Positions 31,900 through 43,640 of a stretch of DNA of 64,000 nt are shown here, piece after piece. The stretch is taken from NCBI GenBank assembly GCA_015680685.1, contig MNCI01007793.1, positions 1 to 64,000 of the forward strand, in the 5' to 3' direction. This DNA comes from Gnetum montanum (Eukaryota > Streptophyta > Gnetopsida > Gnetales > Gnetaceae). Position numbers and translations under genes: made by a program. Each line of letters opens with the position of its first letter. Positions within the stretch are counted from its first letter, which is position 1. The notes beneath the pieces were generated by a model. The model saw nothing but the letters and a program-made list of their open reading frames with translations. It did no database searches and was not told where the DNA came from.

Positions 31900-34300
31900 A
31901 AGATGTTCACATCTAATTACAGGGGTCTCCTATGTGGCCCATTCTCTCCATCGGTGGAGAATACTACATGGGGAAGATCTACTAGTTCTAGAACAACTAA
32001 TAGGAAGGTGCATTCGTAAAAATTAAAAATATCACTATCTCCTACTCAGTTGAGGCCATTGCAAAGGTTGTTGGTTTGCCTAATACTAGGGTAAATTTGG
32101 AAAATATCTTAATCCAAGTAAACCTTCAGGCCAAAAAGGAGTTCAACATTGCTATGGAGTGGATTGTAAGGTGTATGGTATAACCATGAAGGTGGAGCAT
32201 GCCTATTTCAAAATTGTATCCTATCACCTAAATCCCACAGTGGAGACAAGTAAGATAATAGCCTTTTCCACCCATGAATGTGTCACTCTAAGTGAAAAAT
32301 TCCCTATCAATCTTCCCCAACTTATCTATTTAGAAATAGATAAATTCTTCAAGAATAATAAGAAGGGAAGAAAGACACTTTCCTTGTCCTGACTCATTCA
32401 AGAACCATACAAAAGGGAAGGCATAACACACTATGCCAACAACATGGTTCATTATGCTCTTGCCACATTATGGTAGGAGATGATGAAGCACAAGGTAATA
32501 GACAAACTATAGGAGAAACTCCATTAAAGGTTCTTGCAATTGTACAAAGGCTTCAAAACTTTGTGAGTAGCAGCTACAATAGCAACAAGGCTCAATAGGT
32601 GATGGGAAGCCATCAATTTAGCATCTAGTCATAAGCCATCTTAATGAGGTCACTAGGATCATCAGTTCACTAGACCATGAAACCATCCTACTATTTTCAA
32701 CATAGAGGAACTAGCCTTGGAAGGCCAAATCCAAGTACACAAAAGATCATAGTGGTTATCCCTAGACCAACATTTCCAAAATTGCAAGGAATGCTACAAC
32801 TTTCTCTATAAAATTAGAAGAAGATGAATGGATGATCATCCTTGTCATGTAGCATAGAGGTTAGGAGACAATAGTAGAAGTGGTGGCTAAGAGGATAGCT
32901 AAAACCTTGAATTCTTCTACAGTGGCCATGCCAAACATTGCCATAATGGTAGACATCTAGACATCCATAAGAGTAGGAAGTGATAGATTAAGTGCCACCC
33001 AACATGAAGAAGTGTTGGAATGACTGGTGGGAGTTGGGTAATTGCTTCCAAAGATATTGTATCTTCTAGATGAAATTACTACTATCCAATCTGTAATGCT
33101 TGAGACAAAGGAAAAAATACATATTACAAACACCCAATCGAAAGTAGCCATTACTAAGAATCAACATTTGACTGCTAAGGTTGTAAAGATACGGGCTTGT
33201 CTCTCTGATCCTATCATTCTCAAGCCAAAAATCACAAGAGATGAGGCTTTATAATAGCTTCAGCATAGACTATGCAAGGATGAGAATGTGAAGGAGGTGG
33301 TGATCTTTAATGTATCCTTGTCATAAATCATGACATTCAACATCAACAAGGACTTATCACAACTCTACAAGGAAAAATTGGTCTTGACTAAAGACATCAG
33401 ACACCTATGAAACATTGAACAAAAAAAATATTATTTGGTTGAGTTCATTCATCAATAGCAGAGCAACTAGCTAAGGTTAATGTTAACTTGAAGAAGTTGG
33501 CAGTAGAGAATAGGAATCTCTTAATGAAGAAAGTCTATTCTCTTTACTAGAAAATGATCATCAAGGTAGTTGCTTGGAGAAATGAGGTCCTAAAATTTGA
33601 ACAAGTAAAGAACCATTATAGGACCATATTGGGATCCTCAAAAGAGGTTAATGAGAAAAAAATCCAATTAGCTAAGGCAAAGATGAATGAGACTCTCAAA
33701 CAACTCTAACAAGAGGTGTCATATGGTAGCCCATCTTTGATGAATTGAACACATACATGAAAGCTGAAATTTACCTAAAGGACTTATAAATCAAAGAGAT
33801 GATAGAATACATGAAGCTTTCCAACCTCCGCGATGCAATCTTGGCTATGCTAACAACATAAAAACTATGAATAAAATTGGAGAAATAAGTGGCTAGTTCC
33901 TATATTTTGTATGAGGTGGAATTCAAGAATAATAAATAAACATAATAATAGTTGGATATAGCCAACATTGAGCATGAAGTTCTCAGAAGCAAATTTATTG
34001 ATCAATGATCTATTGTTAAGAACCTAGCCAAAAGAATAAAAGACTATCATGAACTACTAAACCTAGTAAAGACATTTGATGTTGAACATAAACAATTTGT
34101 AGCATGGTTTGTCAATGCAAAGGAGTTGTTTCCTTCAATGCCATTCCCATGTAATATTTTTGTTTAACCCACATCAGTGAAGCTTCATGGATTGTCTACG
34201 ATCCACATGGTAAAGATAAAAAGATAAAAGCATTACTGGAAGCTTTCATGTTTCCACTGGTAGTAGCAATAGAAGGTTAGTCTTAGCCACCACCACCACC
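31900..34300 (+). pseudogene. A4 accessory ORF in the envelope-like position
   Basis: Second copy of the unknown protein seen at 27.4-29.9 kb, now on the plus strand and again directly before a polypurine tract and LTR. Readable parts in order: GVSYVAHSLHRWRILHGEDL (aligns with GLSHVANHHF of A1), 32159-32392 with TSKIIAFSTHECVTLSEKFP and INLPQLIYLEIDKFF, an ITHYANNMVHYALATLW stretch, the frame 33042-33254, and a Lys/Glu-rich coiled coil to 34.1 kb ending AKRIKDYHELLNLVKTFDVE. A Pro-rich run (PPPPPAPKR) is near 34.3 kb. No intact start or full frame survives; most stops are TAG or TAA. Similar position in both copies argues that it is part of the element rather than a chance insertion. Confidence 0.65.
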
Positions 34301-34603
34301 AGCACCAAAACGTAGCAAAGGATCTTCAACACCATAGGAGCCTCCACATCTAGGTACAATTTGAGAATCAACCACATCTTTGGAAACTTTGCATGCACCT
34401 ACTAAAATTCTTGTAAAGTGTTTGAGTTTTGTTGTAATGGACACTAATTTTTATAATCCCATACAATTTAGCACTTGAAATTAGTAGAGTCAATCAATCG
34501 ATCTATTTATTTATTTAGTAAGTAATCAATTTCATACTTTTCTAAAATTTTGTATGAATCTAAATCTTACTTTTGTTTACTCAAGGTCAAGTTTTCAATC
34601 AGT

Positions 34604-34613
34604 TGTAGGGGCA
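34604..34613 (+). promoter_or_regulatory. Polypurine tract, copy A4
   Basis: GTAGGGGCA followed by TAATGAGTCATG corresponds to GGGGGTA followed by TGATGAATCATG in A2. It sets the LTR start at 34614 and shows the element lies on the plus strand. Confidence 0.7.
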
Positions 34614-35471
34614 TAATGAGTCATGTTAAGATAAGTTGCATCAATAAGCATGTATCAATGTAATTCCTTTGATGCATGGTTTGATACATCGATGTAGATG
34701 CATCAATGTAGATTCAGGAAAAGCCTATATAAATGAAGCCACCACCCATGTTTATGACATCTAAGGTTGATAGTATAGCAAAGCTCTTGTAGTGTAGTTT
34801 CTTCAAAGTTAGAATATTTCCCTCTAGGTGCCTACAATGTAAATTAAAGAGATTGTATAGTGCTTTATTTGAATGCCATGTACCTAAACACATTGGCATG
34901 AATGACAATAAAGTTAAGATTTTTGATATTCATTGCATCACTTGGATTAGTTTATACATTCCTAGTTGCACTTTACATTCATGGTTTTAATTAGTCAATA
35001 AAATTAACCATAAGCATGTAAATATGACCAGTTCAAGCATAACATATTATGCTTGGTAATCCTAGTAGTGGCCATTCAGTACACCCAATAATAGCCACTT
35101 GATAACCTAGTAGTGTTGATACTAGTTTGGGATGTGTATGGTAAGTGGAAATGGTTACCTTATGTTAGGATAGTTAGTTAATAGGTTAGTCAAGTTGTTT
35201 TAATTATTAAATCTTGATTCACTCATCTAGCCACTAGGATAAAAAATATATAAAATCAAATAAAAATAAACATCATAAGTCTTGACTCACATTTAACCAT
35301 TTGTACTGATAAAACAAGTGTGAGTTAGGAAGACAATGATCATACAACCCCTTGCTTTATAGTTTAGGACTATGAGCAAACCTAGGAACCAAGTCTATGG
35401 AATTTGACTAGATCGCTGGTGCAAACTTGTGATTCGTATGGTTGGACATATGGGATACTTTTTTCTCATCA
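34614..35471 (+). repeat. Athila-like LTR, copy A4 (3' LTR)
   Basis: Inverse orientation to A1-A3. It shares the GCTTGGTAATCCTAGTAGTG and TTAGGATAGTTAGTTAATAG lines with the reverse complements of the other copies and ends in TCATCA at 35471. TATA box CCTATATAAATG at 34724-34735; U3 is about 110 bp with facing TGATGCA and TGCATCAATGTA words. The very next base starts Copia1-family sequence, so the element inserted into a copia 3' region. Confidence 0.8.
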
Positions 35472-36453
35472 CTAATGAGCTTCGTTTTAGGAGGATTAGG
35501 TAATTATGTATTGCAAAGAAGTAGGATACTTCAAGATGTAGCAAAAGAACTAGGTGTTCATGTTGATTATGCTAAATCTTTTAAGCCATATCCTATGGAC
35601 TCATGTATTCCCTCAAAAGGATCATGACTAGAGGATGATCTTGTCTTTGGTTCTAAGCTTGGGGGTTGCAGCCACCCGAAAAAGTCATGAGTAAATTACA
35701 AAATCTTAATGTCCTACTCTATAGAGCCTCTCCTTATTTCAAGCTGTCATGACACCAATGGCCTCTATCTCTCATGCTCTAGGCATTCCTCTTGTTTTCA
35801 CATCATCATCCTTTCTACTTCCTTATTGAATATTTCTTGTGCCTTCCACTCTTCTTAGCTTCCTTCATACTCTACTTCAACTTGAATGGTTGTTAATGCA
35901 TGTTTCCTCTCTACCTCTGCTCTTCTCAACCTTGCCTCAAGTTCTCTGAAATCTTCTTGATTTGTCTAAAATTACTTATGTATATCAATAGCTATGATGT
36001 GTTCTAATGCTTAACTATTCTTGTAATGTGTTCTAAGCTATTGCTTGTGTTTTGAGTTCATTTTGTTTGATGATAGGGGGAGCTTTGTTTCATGTTTTTC
36101 TAGCAAAAATGAGGAGAATTGATGTATGATGTGATTGAGTATGAGTTGTTTTTTCAGAAAAAGTGAAGATGATTCCTAAGTCAAAGTATATAATTGGTCG
36201 AATAAGGTGCTTAATTACTTGATTGTATTGTAAGAATGATTTGTATGATTATCTAGTTGTATGATTCTCCTGATGCTTAACTTTCTTTCATTGTGTGTAT
36301 GATATTCTTGATTAGATTGATTTTTTTATATCTAAGCTTAGCTTTAGTTTTTCTCTAACTATAGTTCTTTGAATTGGTTGTATATGTTTTTTTATGTTCT
36401 TCTATATTCTAGCTTATTTTTTGAGAACTCACCAAACTCAAAAAAGGGAAGAT
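35472..36453 (+). mobile_element. Second Copia1-family 3' internal fragment
   Basis: Colinear with the reverse complement of 18.15-16.87 kb. It begins exactly at the end of the A4 LTR with GAGCTTCGTTTTAGGAGGA, then a peptide LQRSRILQDVAKELGVHVDY / YPMDSCIPS (35.5-35.63 kb) matching the one after Copia1 RNase H. A GGAGAATTGATGTATGATG line at 36112-36130 is shared with 17375-17393, and the fragment ends in the purine tract AAAAAAGGGAAGAT at 36440-36453. RT and the rest of the element are missing. Confidence 0.75.
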
Positions 36454-36640
36454 TGTTGTGTGTTTTGAGCTTGGTTTCACTTTTCTTTCTTCATAGAACT
36501 TTTTATTTCACAAGTTTGATTTTTTAAGTGTTGAAGTGATAGTGCTTAGGTTACCACATCTAAAGCACCACCAAAAAATTTCATATTGCAACTTGTAATC
36601 TTCACCATCAAACATAACATTGGAATTTTACTATAAAATG
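36454..36640 (+). repeat. Start of a Copia1-family LTR (remainder diverged)
   Basis: TGTTGTGTGTTTTGAGCTTG right after the purine tract matches the starts of both Copia1 LTRs. After about 90 bp similarity fades. If the LTR has its usual length it would reach about 38.4 kb, over DNA that does not align with the Copia1 U3. Confidence 0.6.
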
Positions 36641-38950
36641 TGAAGATTGTAATCCATGAGATGCAATTTCACATACTTTAACTTTTGGGATTAGAAAATG
36701 CCTTGTAAGTTGTTACAACCTCACTTCCCAAGTAGAAAAAGTCATGTTATGTCTATATTTTGGCTTGGGAAGGTTAAAATGCCTTTTGAACTACCAAAAT
36801 TTGCATTTTCATGGGTTTTATGGGGTTTATAAACATAACTACGCATGAACCATCCATGGCTAGCATTGGGAGGTTTGGGTTTTCAGCTTTCCAATAATGA
36901 CTAGCATAGGTGTGACAAATCTTAATATTGCTCCATAAGGTTAATGTTGGAGTCATTGGGGCTTTCATTTTTTTAACAAATTTCAGCATTGTTTCAACAA
37001 GTCAAGTGTTGCTACCACAAGACCAGCATTGGAAGGTGATGCCTTGGTTTTAGTTGAAAACTTTTATTTACTATTTATGATAACCACCATGGTTTTGGTG
37101 CCTTGGGGATATCAAAACTTACCATAAATGAAAAGTTACATTGGAAATTATGGACTGCCACACTTGCAAATTATACCAATATGTCAAGAATCATGGCAAA
37201 AATTTGCAACACCAAAACCAACAACCATCATAACCCATAAAAGCCAATCTCAAACACCTAGAATAGGTTCTTTGATTCTTGAATTCTTGAATGTTTTTTT
37301 CTTGGCAATTCGTACGCACTAAAACATTTGGCAATCTTGAGCATTTGTAACCTTTGAGAATTTTGAAGAAAACTTGAAACTACCTAAACATAGAGATTCT
37401 TAGTGTAGTACCCCATTTGCAACAAAAGTCAAGCATATACCTTACCCCATAGTGACCAACAACGCAAATCTAGGCTGAAAACCTACAAGGAGTTTTGGTG
37501 TTGGAGAGTTCTTGGATCATGGAACTAATTGTAAAGCATAACCTACCTACTTCAAGCTTTGTCCAAGAAAACTTGTTGTGCACTCAGACATACCACTTGT
37601 ACACATTCTGAACTCTTTATTTTCAATATTTTATTATTGTAATAAAGTTTACAGTTCTTTTTTTGTGCAATTCATCATGATTTTATTTTGTGCATTTGCT
37701 CTTAAATTAGATTTGCATATTTCTTTTTTTATTTAACTTATCTACCCCTATTTACACATCTCAAGTCCCTATGTAATCAACAAGACTATCCAAGGTGCCT
37801 TGGATCCTCATTCTTGGAGGCCCTTGGGATCCAAGGTTAAAACTGTTCTGCACTTGGAATTTTCAGTTTTCTAGCAACCAAATTTTTCAAGTGTAACAAT
37901 TTTCTAGTGCTAGAAGAAGGGCCTCCACCCAAGCTCTTCACCAAATCCTATTTTTCCCCTTTTGAAACAAATTTTTTCTTATTTTTCACTAGTCTAAACT
38001 CTTGAAATTTACATTGAAAACCTACCAAAAAAACCAACATTATTGTCCATTTTCTTGTAACTAAAGCCCAACGTTATGGTTGTAGGTGATTTGGGTTTTC
38101 ATAAAATTTTCATAGAAGTTGGTGGATTCTCCAAATCTAGCATAGTTGCCAATTGAACTTATCTTTGGATGTTCCAAATGTCAACATTGCTCTACTCCAG
38201 TCACCCAATGCCCCTACTATAACATTTTGTGGCAAAGCCACCATTGGTCCCTTCCAAGACTCCAACACATCTCTTGAAAAATGAAAGTTTTACATTTACT
38301 TTTTTCAAAACAAGCATATTCTTTGCCAAGAGGGGTAACCCAAGCATAGTGTTTTTGGGCAAGAAAATCATTGTTTGCTTAACCCCTTCCCTCCTTTCAG
38401 CATAACCCTTGTTGGCAAAGCTAGCATACTTGGTTTTACCAACCCCAAAACTGTTACAATTTTCCAAGTGCATTTCACATCCCTATCATTATAACCTACA
38501 CTACACCTATAGTTGTAGTTTCCATAATTTTCCAGTCATACCCCTTTAACACCTTGGGCAATTCCACTTGGTAGAATTTTTTATATAATTAATTAATTAC
38601 AAGATTTTTTAAACCCAAAATTAACATCAATGGAAATGTCTTTTAGCTAGTCAAAAATTTTTTCCCTTAACTTGATAGACATGGCATCAAGCCAACATGC
38701 AGTGAGGCTTTATGATACAAAAGGCCCTTCTATGGTTGAGCATAGAAAATCACTCATGCTAAAGGGGCAAAGCCTAGATTTTTTTTTGTACTTAATGAAA
38801 ATTATTATAATTTCATCTATGCCAAAATCTAGGTTGGCTTTCTCATTCCACATGTGGAGGTTGAATCTAAACATGAATATAAGTTGATACACCATAATGT
38901 AAAGGAGTACATTCCTTCATCATATGACAAAATATCACTAAGTAATTCTC
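36640..38950. other. Unassigned DNA with recurring GCATTGG words
   Basis: No gene was recognised. Words of the type AGCATTGGGAG, ACCAGCATTGGAAG, CAGCATTG, AACATTGC and CCAATGCC recur irregularly from 36.85 to 38.45 kb, in the same style as the U3 mini-repeats of the other LTRs. It could be the diverged U3 of the copia LTR that begins at 36454. Open frames at 36774-36989 and 38201-38473 (minus) have no motif. Confidence 0.4.
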
Positions 38951-39170
38951 ACATGTGCATCCTATCTCATTTAATTAAGATGGATGAGCAAGATAGACTC
39001 AAGCTCAGAGGACCATCATGAAGAACATGATGAGTTTAAGGCCAAGCTTGAATTGGAAAACTTCCTAAGGAGCCTCTTCCAATAGTTGACTCCTTAGACC
39101 ACTACACCTACTTTGTCCTCTGCTATCTCTTTGATGGAACATGGGCCTCAACCCTCTTCTCTTGTTTACC
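38950..39170 (+). other. Short open stretch of unknown origin
   Basis: One plus frame reads acidic then Leu-rich sequence (SSSEDHHEEHDEFKAKLELE, then NFLRSLFQ) with stops only at Gln-like positions, up to the A2 LTR end. It may be a remnant of a coding region into which A2 inserted. I do not recognise it. Confidence 0.25.
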
Positions 39171-39999
39171 TAATGAGCAACAAGGTACCCCTAAGCCCAA
39201 CCATACAAATCACTAAGGCATTCAAACATGATCTAGTTGAATTTCATGGACCTGTAGTTCTCTAATGCACTAGTTCTTCTCAGAAGTGAAATAAGTGTTA
39301 ACAATGTTCATTGTCTTTCCAACTACACTTATCAAGCTCAAGGATATTGTTTAAGTGTAACTGAGTACATGATTTTTATTTTTTATGTTTTATAAACTCA
39401 ATCACCTACAACAAGAATGGAAGGTAGAGAAATTCAATATCTAATTATTCTACTATCTAACTAGCCTAACACAAGTAATCGTTGTACTTTCCTGGACACA
39501 TCCTAAACACATATAGCACTACTGGGCTACCAAACATTAAGCACTTCTTGTTTACCAAGTGCTACATGTATGCTTGAAGAGATCATGCTTGTGTTCATTA
39601 ATAACTAAAAATTAATTACTTAATAAAATGTATTAAAGTAAAGTTCTTGAATAATGAAAGCATTAAAGAAATATTAATCTATTCTTAGTGTTGCAAAAAT
39701 AATCAAAAGGGCTCATCTTTATTCTCATCACACTATTGTGCTCAAGTACATCAGTGTTTTAACAAAGATTCATACATACTCAAACTCTTGCTATGGGCAC
39801 TTAGAAAACATTCTAACTCTAGGGAAAATAAGTTGCAAGAGCTTTGCTTACTATGACAAAAAATGATATCCAAATCATGAGCCCAAGCACTATATTTATA
39901 GGCTAGTGTATACTCCATGACATCAGATGTTTAACATTGCATCCTTAGCTCCAACATCAAACACCTGATGTTGGGGTGTATAGAAACATGATTCATCAT
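39171..39999 (-). repeat. Athila-like LTR, copy A2 (3' LTR)
   Basis: 829 bp, from the variant end CTCATTA (minus) at 39171 to TGATGA at 39994-39999. TATA box CCTATAAATATA at 39891-39902, so U3 is only about 97 bp. U3 carries a perfect inverted repeat, CCAACATCA and TGATGTTGG (39951-39959 and 39967-39975), plus a further CATCAGATGTT. Confidence 0.85.
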
Positions 40000-40009
40000 A
40001 CCCCCATGA
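40000..40009 (-). promoter_or_regulatory. Polypurine tract, copy A2
   Basis: CATGGGGGTA on the minus strand, immediately before the LTR; identical to A1 and A3. Confidence 0.85.
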
Positions 40010-42000
40010 TTGAATGAAAACTCATCCTCAAGCACAAAAGAGAAGAAACAAGATCTTTACAAAATATTAGGTAGGTATGGGATTATTGACTAACATATAA
40101 CTAACTAGATGGAATAGATAGACTCTGAGTGCTCAAGTGTACAAATTTACAATCTTTAAAAAATTGGGTGTTCATGATAAGAGAAGCAAACACCCTAGAA
40201 AAAATTGACATCCAATGTCTCTTGGCAATTAAAGAGCGACAGAGAAGATTCAACGATTATGAACAATCCTCATTATAAGGTATTGCTGCATCATCCTTGG
40301 TGAAGATTGTCCGACTTCTAGTCCATGCTTTCCACTATAATCACAATAGAATTGTAAATTAGTATGCAATGTGTAACACATAGTTATTAAATACCTTGTC
40401 TCGTCCATGGTTACATTTGGCTGGGTTGTGATTGTGGTAGATTGATTTCTTTAGTAGTGTTAGTGGGAAGGCTAACAAATAGGGTAAAATAGATAAGCTG
40501 TCCATTAAATTTGGAATAGTTTGACAGAAGGAAATATTTGAAGAGGGTGCAAGAATTCACAATAATAAAAAGGAAAGTTCACTAAAAAATATTGTGAAGA
40601 TGTGCACAATTGGATGTCATTGATGAGATAAAGAAGAAGATTTGATTGTAAGAGTATCCAAGGGAAAATAACTTAACTAACCCAACCAAAAGATATGCAA
40701 GTGGGTCCTCCCCAAAGTAGGAATAGGCCTTTTATTGCCCTTGCATAACTTGAAACCAAGAAGTCCATGGGCTCCATAGATGATTAATGGTTAAAAGAAG
40801 TTTAAATACAAAAGACCAGAAGAAACTACCTAAGAATTTTGACACATCAAACCATGACATTAAACAAGAACATGAAATCGATAGTGAGGTGAGATATGCA
40901 AAGCATAGATGGATAAGAGAGAGTGTGGGATGGAGTTCCCAATTAAGGTCACATAAAGTCCCTTGTGTATTTTATGGTTAAATGACTTGATAGGATCCAA
41001 CATTAGTCTAGACCAAAACCAACCACATTCAGTGACTTCACATCATCATTCTAAGATTAGTTCATCCCCCTAAGACACAAGAGTACTTCTAAAAAACAAC
41101 CACCATTCCTTATTAGAGAAGAAAAGAGAAGTAGAAAGTGAGGAAGGGCCTTAGTTAGAGGGGACCTTTAGGCAAAGGCTACATATCATTCTTTTCCCAT
41201 AACTAGTGCTTGGAGCCCATTTATTATGTCTAAGGGATGTGCTTTGAATTCCCATCTTTTTTATTTTAATTTTGTAATGAGAACTACACCATGCAAAAAC
41301 TTATTCAACTTCCTTTATTAGTCAACATAGAATGGTAAGAAGTCCATGAAAACAAACATGCACCCAAGCAAGCAAAAAGGCATAAAGAATACTGAATCCC
41401 TTTGAAGTCACACCCTGTTCAAACCTTTGAATCATTTCTAACTCTAGAAACTACCAAAGTTACAAATTCATTAAAATTTTATTAATGAAAAAGGGACTAC
41501 ATATTTACAAAACAAGAAAAATCATAGAGTTTGTAAATGGGTGAATGTTGTGGACTCATTGCCTATTGCATGAAAAAGAAACCATGTCCTAATCATCTGT
41601 AACAAAGTTCAAAGCTAGAATTTAGACACCAACAATCAAATAACAAATAGTACATGCCACCATCAAGTAGCACATTACCACTATGCCTGGCACTTATTAA
41701 CAAAAAGTTAGAAAATCACATCAAAATAAAAGAAAATATAAAAGAAAGTGTAAAATATTAAAGAAATAGAAAATGTACTAACAATGGTATAAAACAAAAA
41801 TTAAAAAGGATTAATAACATGAAAACAAGAAGATGAAAAACAAAAAATTGTAAAACAAAAATGTGTAAAACAAAAAGATGAAAAACTAAGAAGTTGCTTA
41901 TACGGTTAACATGGATGGCCATCTCCCCCATGATTGAATTGAAAGGAGGAGATCCAAAATATTGAGCATGGTTGTTCATCCAATGAGGAATTTGTTGTAT
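40010..42000 (-). mobile_element. A2 3' non-coding region including block S (40.6-41.7 kb)
   Basis: It lies between integrase and the polypurine tract. The accessory ORF present here in A1 and A4 is absent: about 600 bp of DNA without a conserved frame lies between block S and the polypurine tract. 41.7-41.95 kb is A-rich with repeated AAAACAAAAA words. The line ATGGCCATCTCCCCCATGAT near 41.92 kb is shared with A3 (49.26 kb). Confidence 0.65.
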
Positions 42001-42049
42001 TAGCTAGATTATGCTCATGAAAAGGTTTGACCTGTTGTATGTTGACTAG

Positions 42050-42608
42050 CTATTTCTTGTCTAGGCTCTTAGGTTTGTAGATCATCATGGTCCTAGAAAT
42101 TTTTTTTTTGTAAATAATGTAAGGTCCTTCCCACAACATTTGAAACTTAGTTCGTTGAGGTACATGTGTGGGATTCCAGTAGAGAACCTTATCTCCTAGT
42201 TGAAGTTTGACTTTTTTGATTCTAAGGTCATGGTGCTTTTTGTTGTAGGCATTGTGCAATTCATTAGATGATAAGGCTACCAATCGATTTTCATCTAGTA
42301 GGTTGAAATTCATTAGTCTTTTCTTTTATGCCAAACTCAGGTCAAGATCAAGGTCATAGGCTATTAAAAGTGTACAAAGCTTGGATTGAATAGGAAGTGT
42401 TCATAATTTCCCATACACAAGCTCATAGGAAGAATAGCCTATAGGAAGTTTCCATGTTGAGTGGTAGGCCCAAAGGGCATATTAAGTTTTTTGCTCCAAT
42501 ATTTTCTATATTTGTTAATAATTCTTATTAGAATCCATGTGATTTCCCTATGGTAACCTTAACTTGACCATTGTCTTGGGGGTGGTAGGGTGTTGTGAGT
42601 TTATGTTC
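42050..42608 (-). pseudogene. A2 integrase, C-terminal part
   Basis: The frame 42313-42050 matches the gypsy integrase C-terminus: NELHNAYNKKHHDLRIKKVK then LQLGDKVLYWNPTHVPQRTK and FQMLWEGPYIIYK ('A...A......D......F..GD.VL.......GK....WEGPY.V'). There is no chromodomain, as expected for the Athila/Tat side of the family. Above it, 42.31-42.6 kb is decayed core sequence ending, in element direction, right after a TTPYHPQDNGQV box at 42552-42608, where the assembly shows an N. The core upstream of that box is found inverted next door. Confidence 0.85.
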
Positions 42609-42921
42609 NACATCTGGGGCATTAACTTTATGGGTCCCATCATGCCCATGTCAAAGGAAAATGCATACATCATAGTCACTATTGACTATTGTACAAAATG
42701 CGTAGAAGTAGCAACTATCATTGACTATACATATTCTACTACTACTCAGTTTGTATAAAAAAAATGTTGTAAATAGGTTTGGTGTGCCACATGCATTAAT
42801 TTTTGATAATGGAACTCACTTTATAGGCACTACTTTTTGGAAGCTTATGCAATGCTTGGGGGTTGAACATAAACTCACAACACCCTACCACCCCCAAGAC
42901 AATGGTCAAGTTAAGGTTACC
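42552..42921 (+). other. Integrase core segment in wrong orientation between two Ns, with a perfect 57-bp inverted duplication
   Basis: Between N42609 and N42922 the plus strand encodes integrase core: IWGINFMGPIMPMSKENAYI, IVTIDYCTKCVEVATI (first catalytic Asp) and, after a frameshift, FGVPHALIFDNGTHFIG (second Asp) and TTPYHPQDNGQV. All flanking pol sequence is on the minus strand. The last 57 bases, 42865-42921, are the exact reverse complement of 42552-42608. If the segment is turned round, the 57 bp simply overlap and the core joins the C-terminal part. This points to a small contig placed in the wrong direction, with about 200 bp (the rest of the zinc-finger region) missing at the other N. 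The third catalytic residue is degraded. Confidence 0.85.
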
Positions 42922-42922
42922 N

Positions 42923-43250
42923 TAGCATCTTGGAGAATACATAGTTGATCGACATTAGGGATACACCATTGAACTAGGCCATCGATGCATACCTTGTAAA
43001 GGTGTCCATTGATATCCATAAAGCATTTTACTTGGTGAATAAACTACTATTTCTTCTAGTGGTCCAATCCTTGTGGCATATCCTGAGTGAGAAGATAAGT
43101 GAGAATGTCATTATACTAATTAGGCTCATTAGGCAATTGTTCAATTATAGCCCCAATAAAGAGGAGTTTATTAGGAAACATATCAGATAGTGGGATTTCT
43201 TCCTCTTTTTTATTCCATCATAACTGAGACAAGTGATTAGCAACCACATT
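42923..43250 (-). pseudogene. A2 integrase, N-terminal part
   Basis: Minus-strand reading from 43.2 kb gives FPNKLLFIGAI, YNDILTYLLTQDMPQGLDH, KCFMDINGHLYKVCIDG and QWCIPNVDQLCILQDA, matching the family's 'FPDEQL......PW..DI.NYL..G..P......FL...K.....P.L.K...D...RRC.P..E...IL...H'. It stops at N42922 just before the HHCC zinc finger. Confidence 0.8.
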
Positions 43251-43640
43251 CTCAGTGCCTATTTGATCTACCATCGAAAGATCAAATTCCTACAAGATCA
43301 TTAGCCACTATCTGACATTGGAGCTCACTGTTGGCTTATTCATTAAGAAGTGGATGGCATTGTGGCCAATATGCACAAACACTTTGTATCCAAGCACATA
43401 ATGCCTAAAATTTTGTAAAGAAAACACCACTACCATTAGTTCTTTTTCTATAGTGATGTGCTTTAGTTGTGCACCCACAATGCTTTGGCTAGCATAATGG
43501 ATGTAATATGGGTGTTTCTTATCATCCATCTGTGTAAGCATATCTCCCAAGGCATAATTTAATGCATCTGTCATGACATGAAATGGTTTAAACTAATCAA
43601 GTGCTTGTAGAATTGGAGTTTTCACAAGTTTCCCTTTCAA
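43250..43640 (-). pseudogene. A2 RNase H
   Basis: The frame 43574-43308 reads MTDALNYALGDMLTQMDDKK, then HPYYIHYASQSIVGAQLKHI, TIEKELMVVVFSLQNFRHYV and LGYKVFVHIGHNAIHFLMNK. This is the gypsy RNase H block 'CDAS..A.GAVL.Q......H.I.YAS..L..AQ.NY.TTEKELLAVVFA..KFR.YL.G.K..V.TDH.AL..L'. The first catalytic Asp (family 'CDAS') reads TDA and is kept; the 'TDH' Asp reads IGH and is lost. Confidence 0.9.

Noticed and set aside
43002-43190. Plus-strand open frame next to the second N
   Set aside because: It is the shadow of the A2 integrase N-terminal part on the minus strand.
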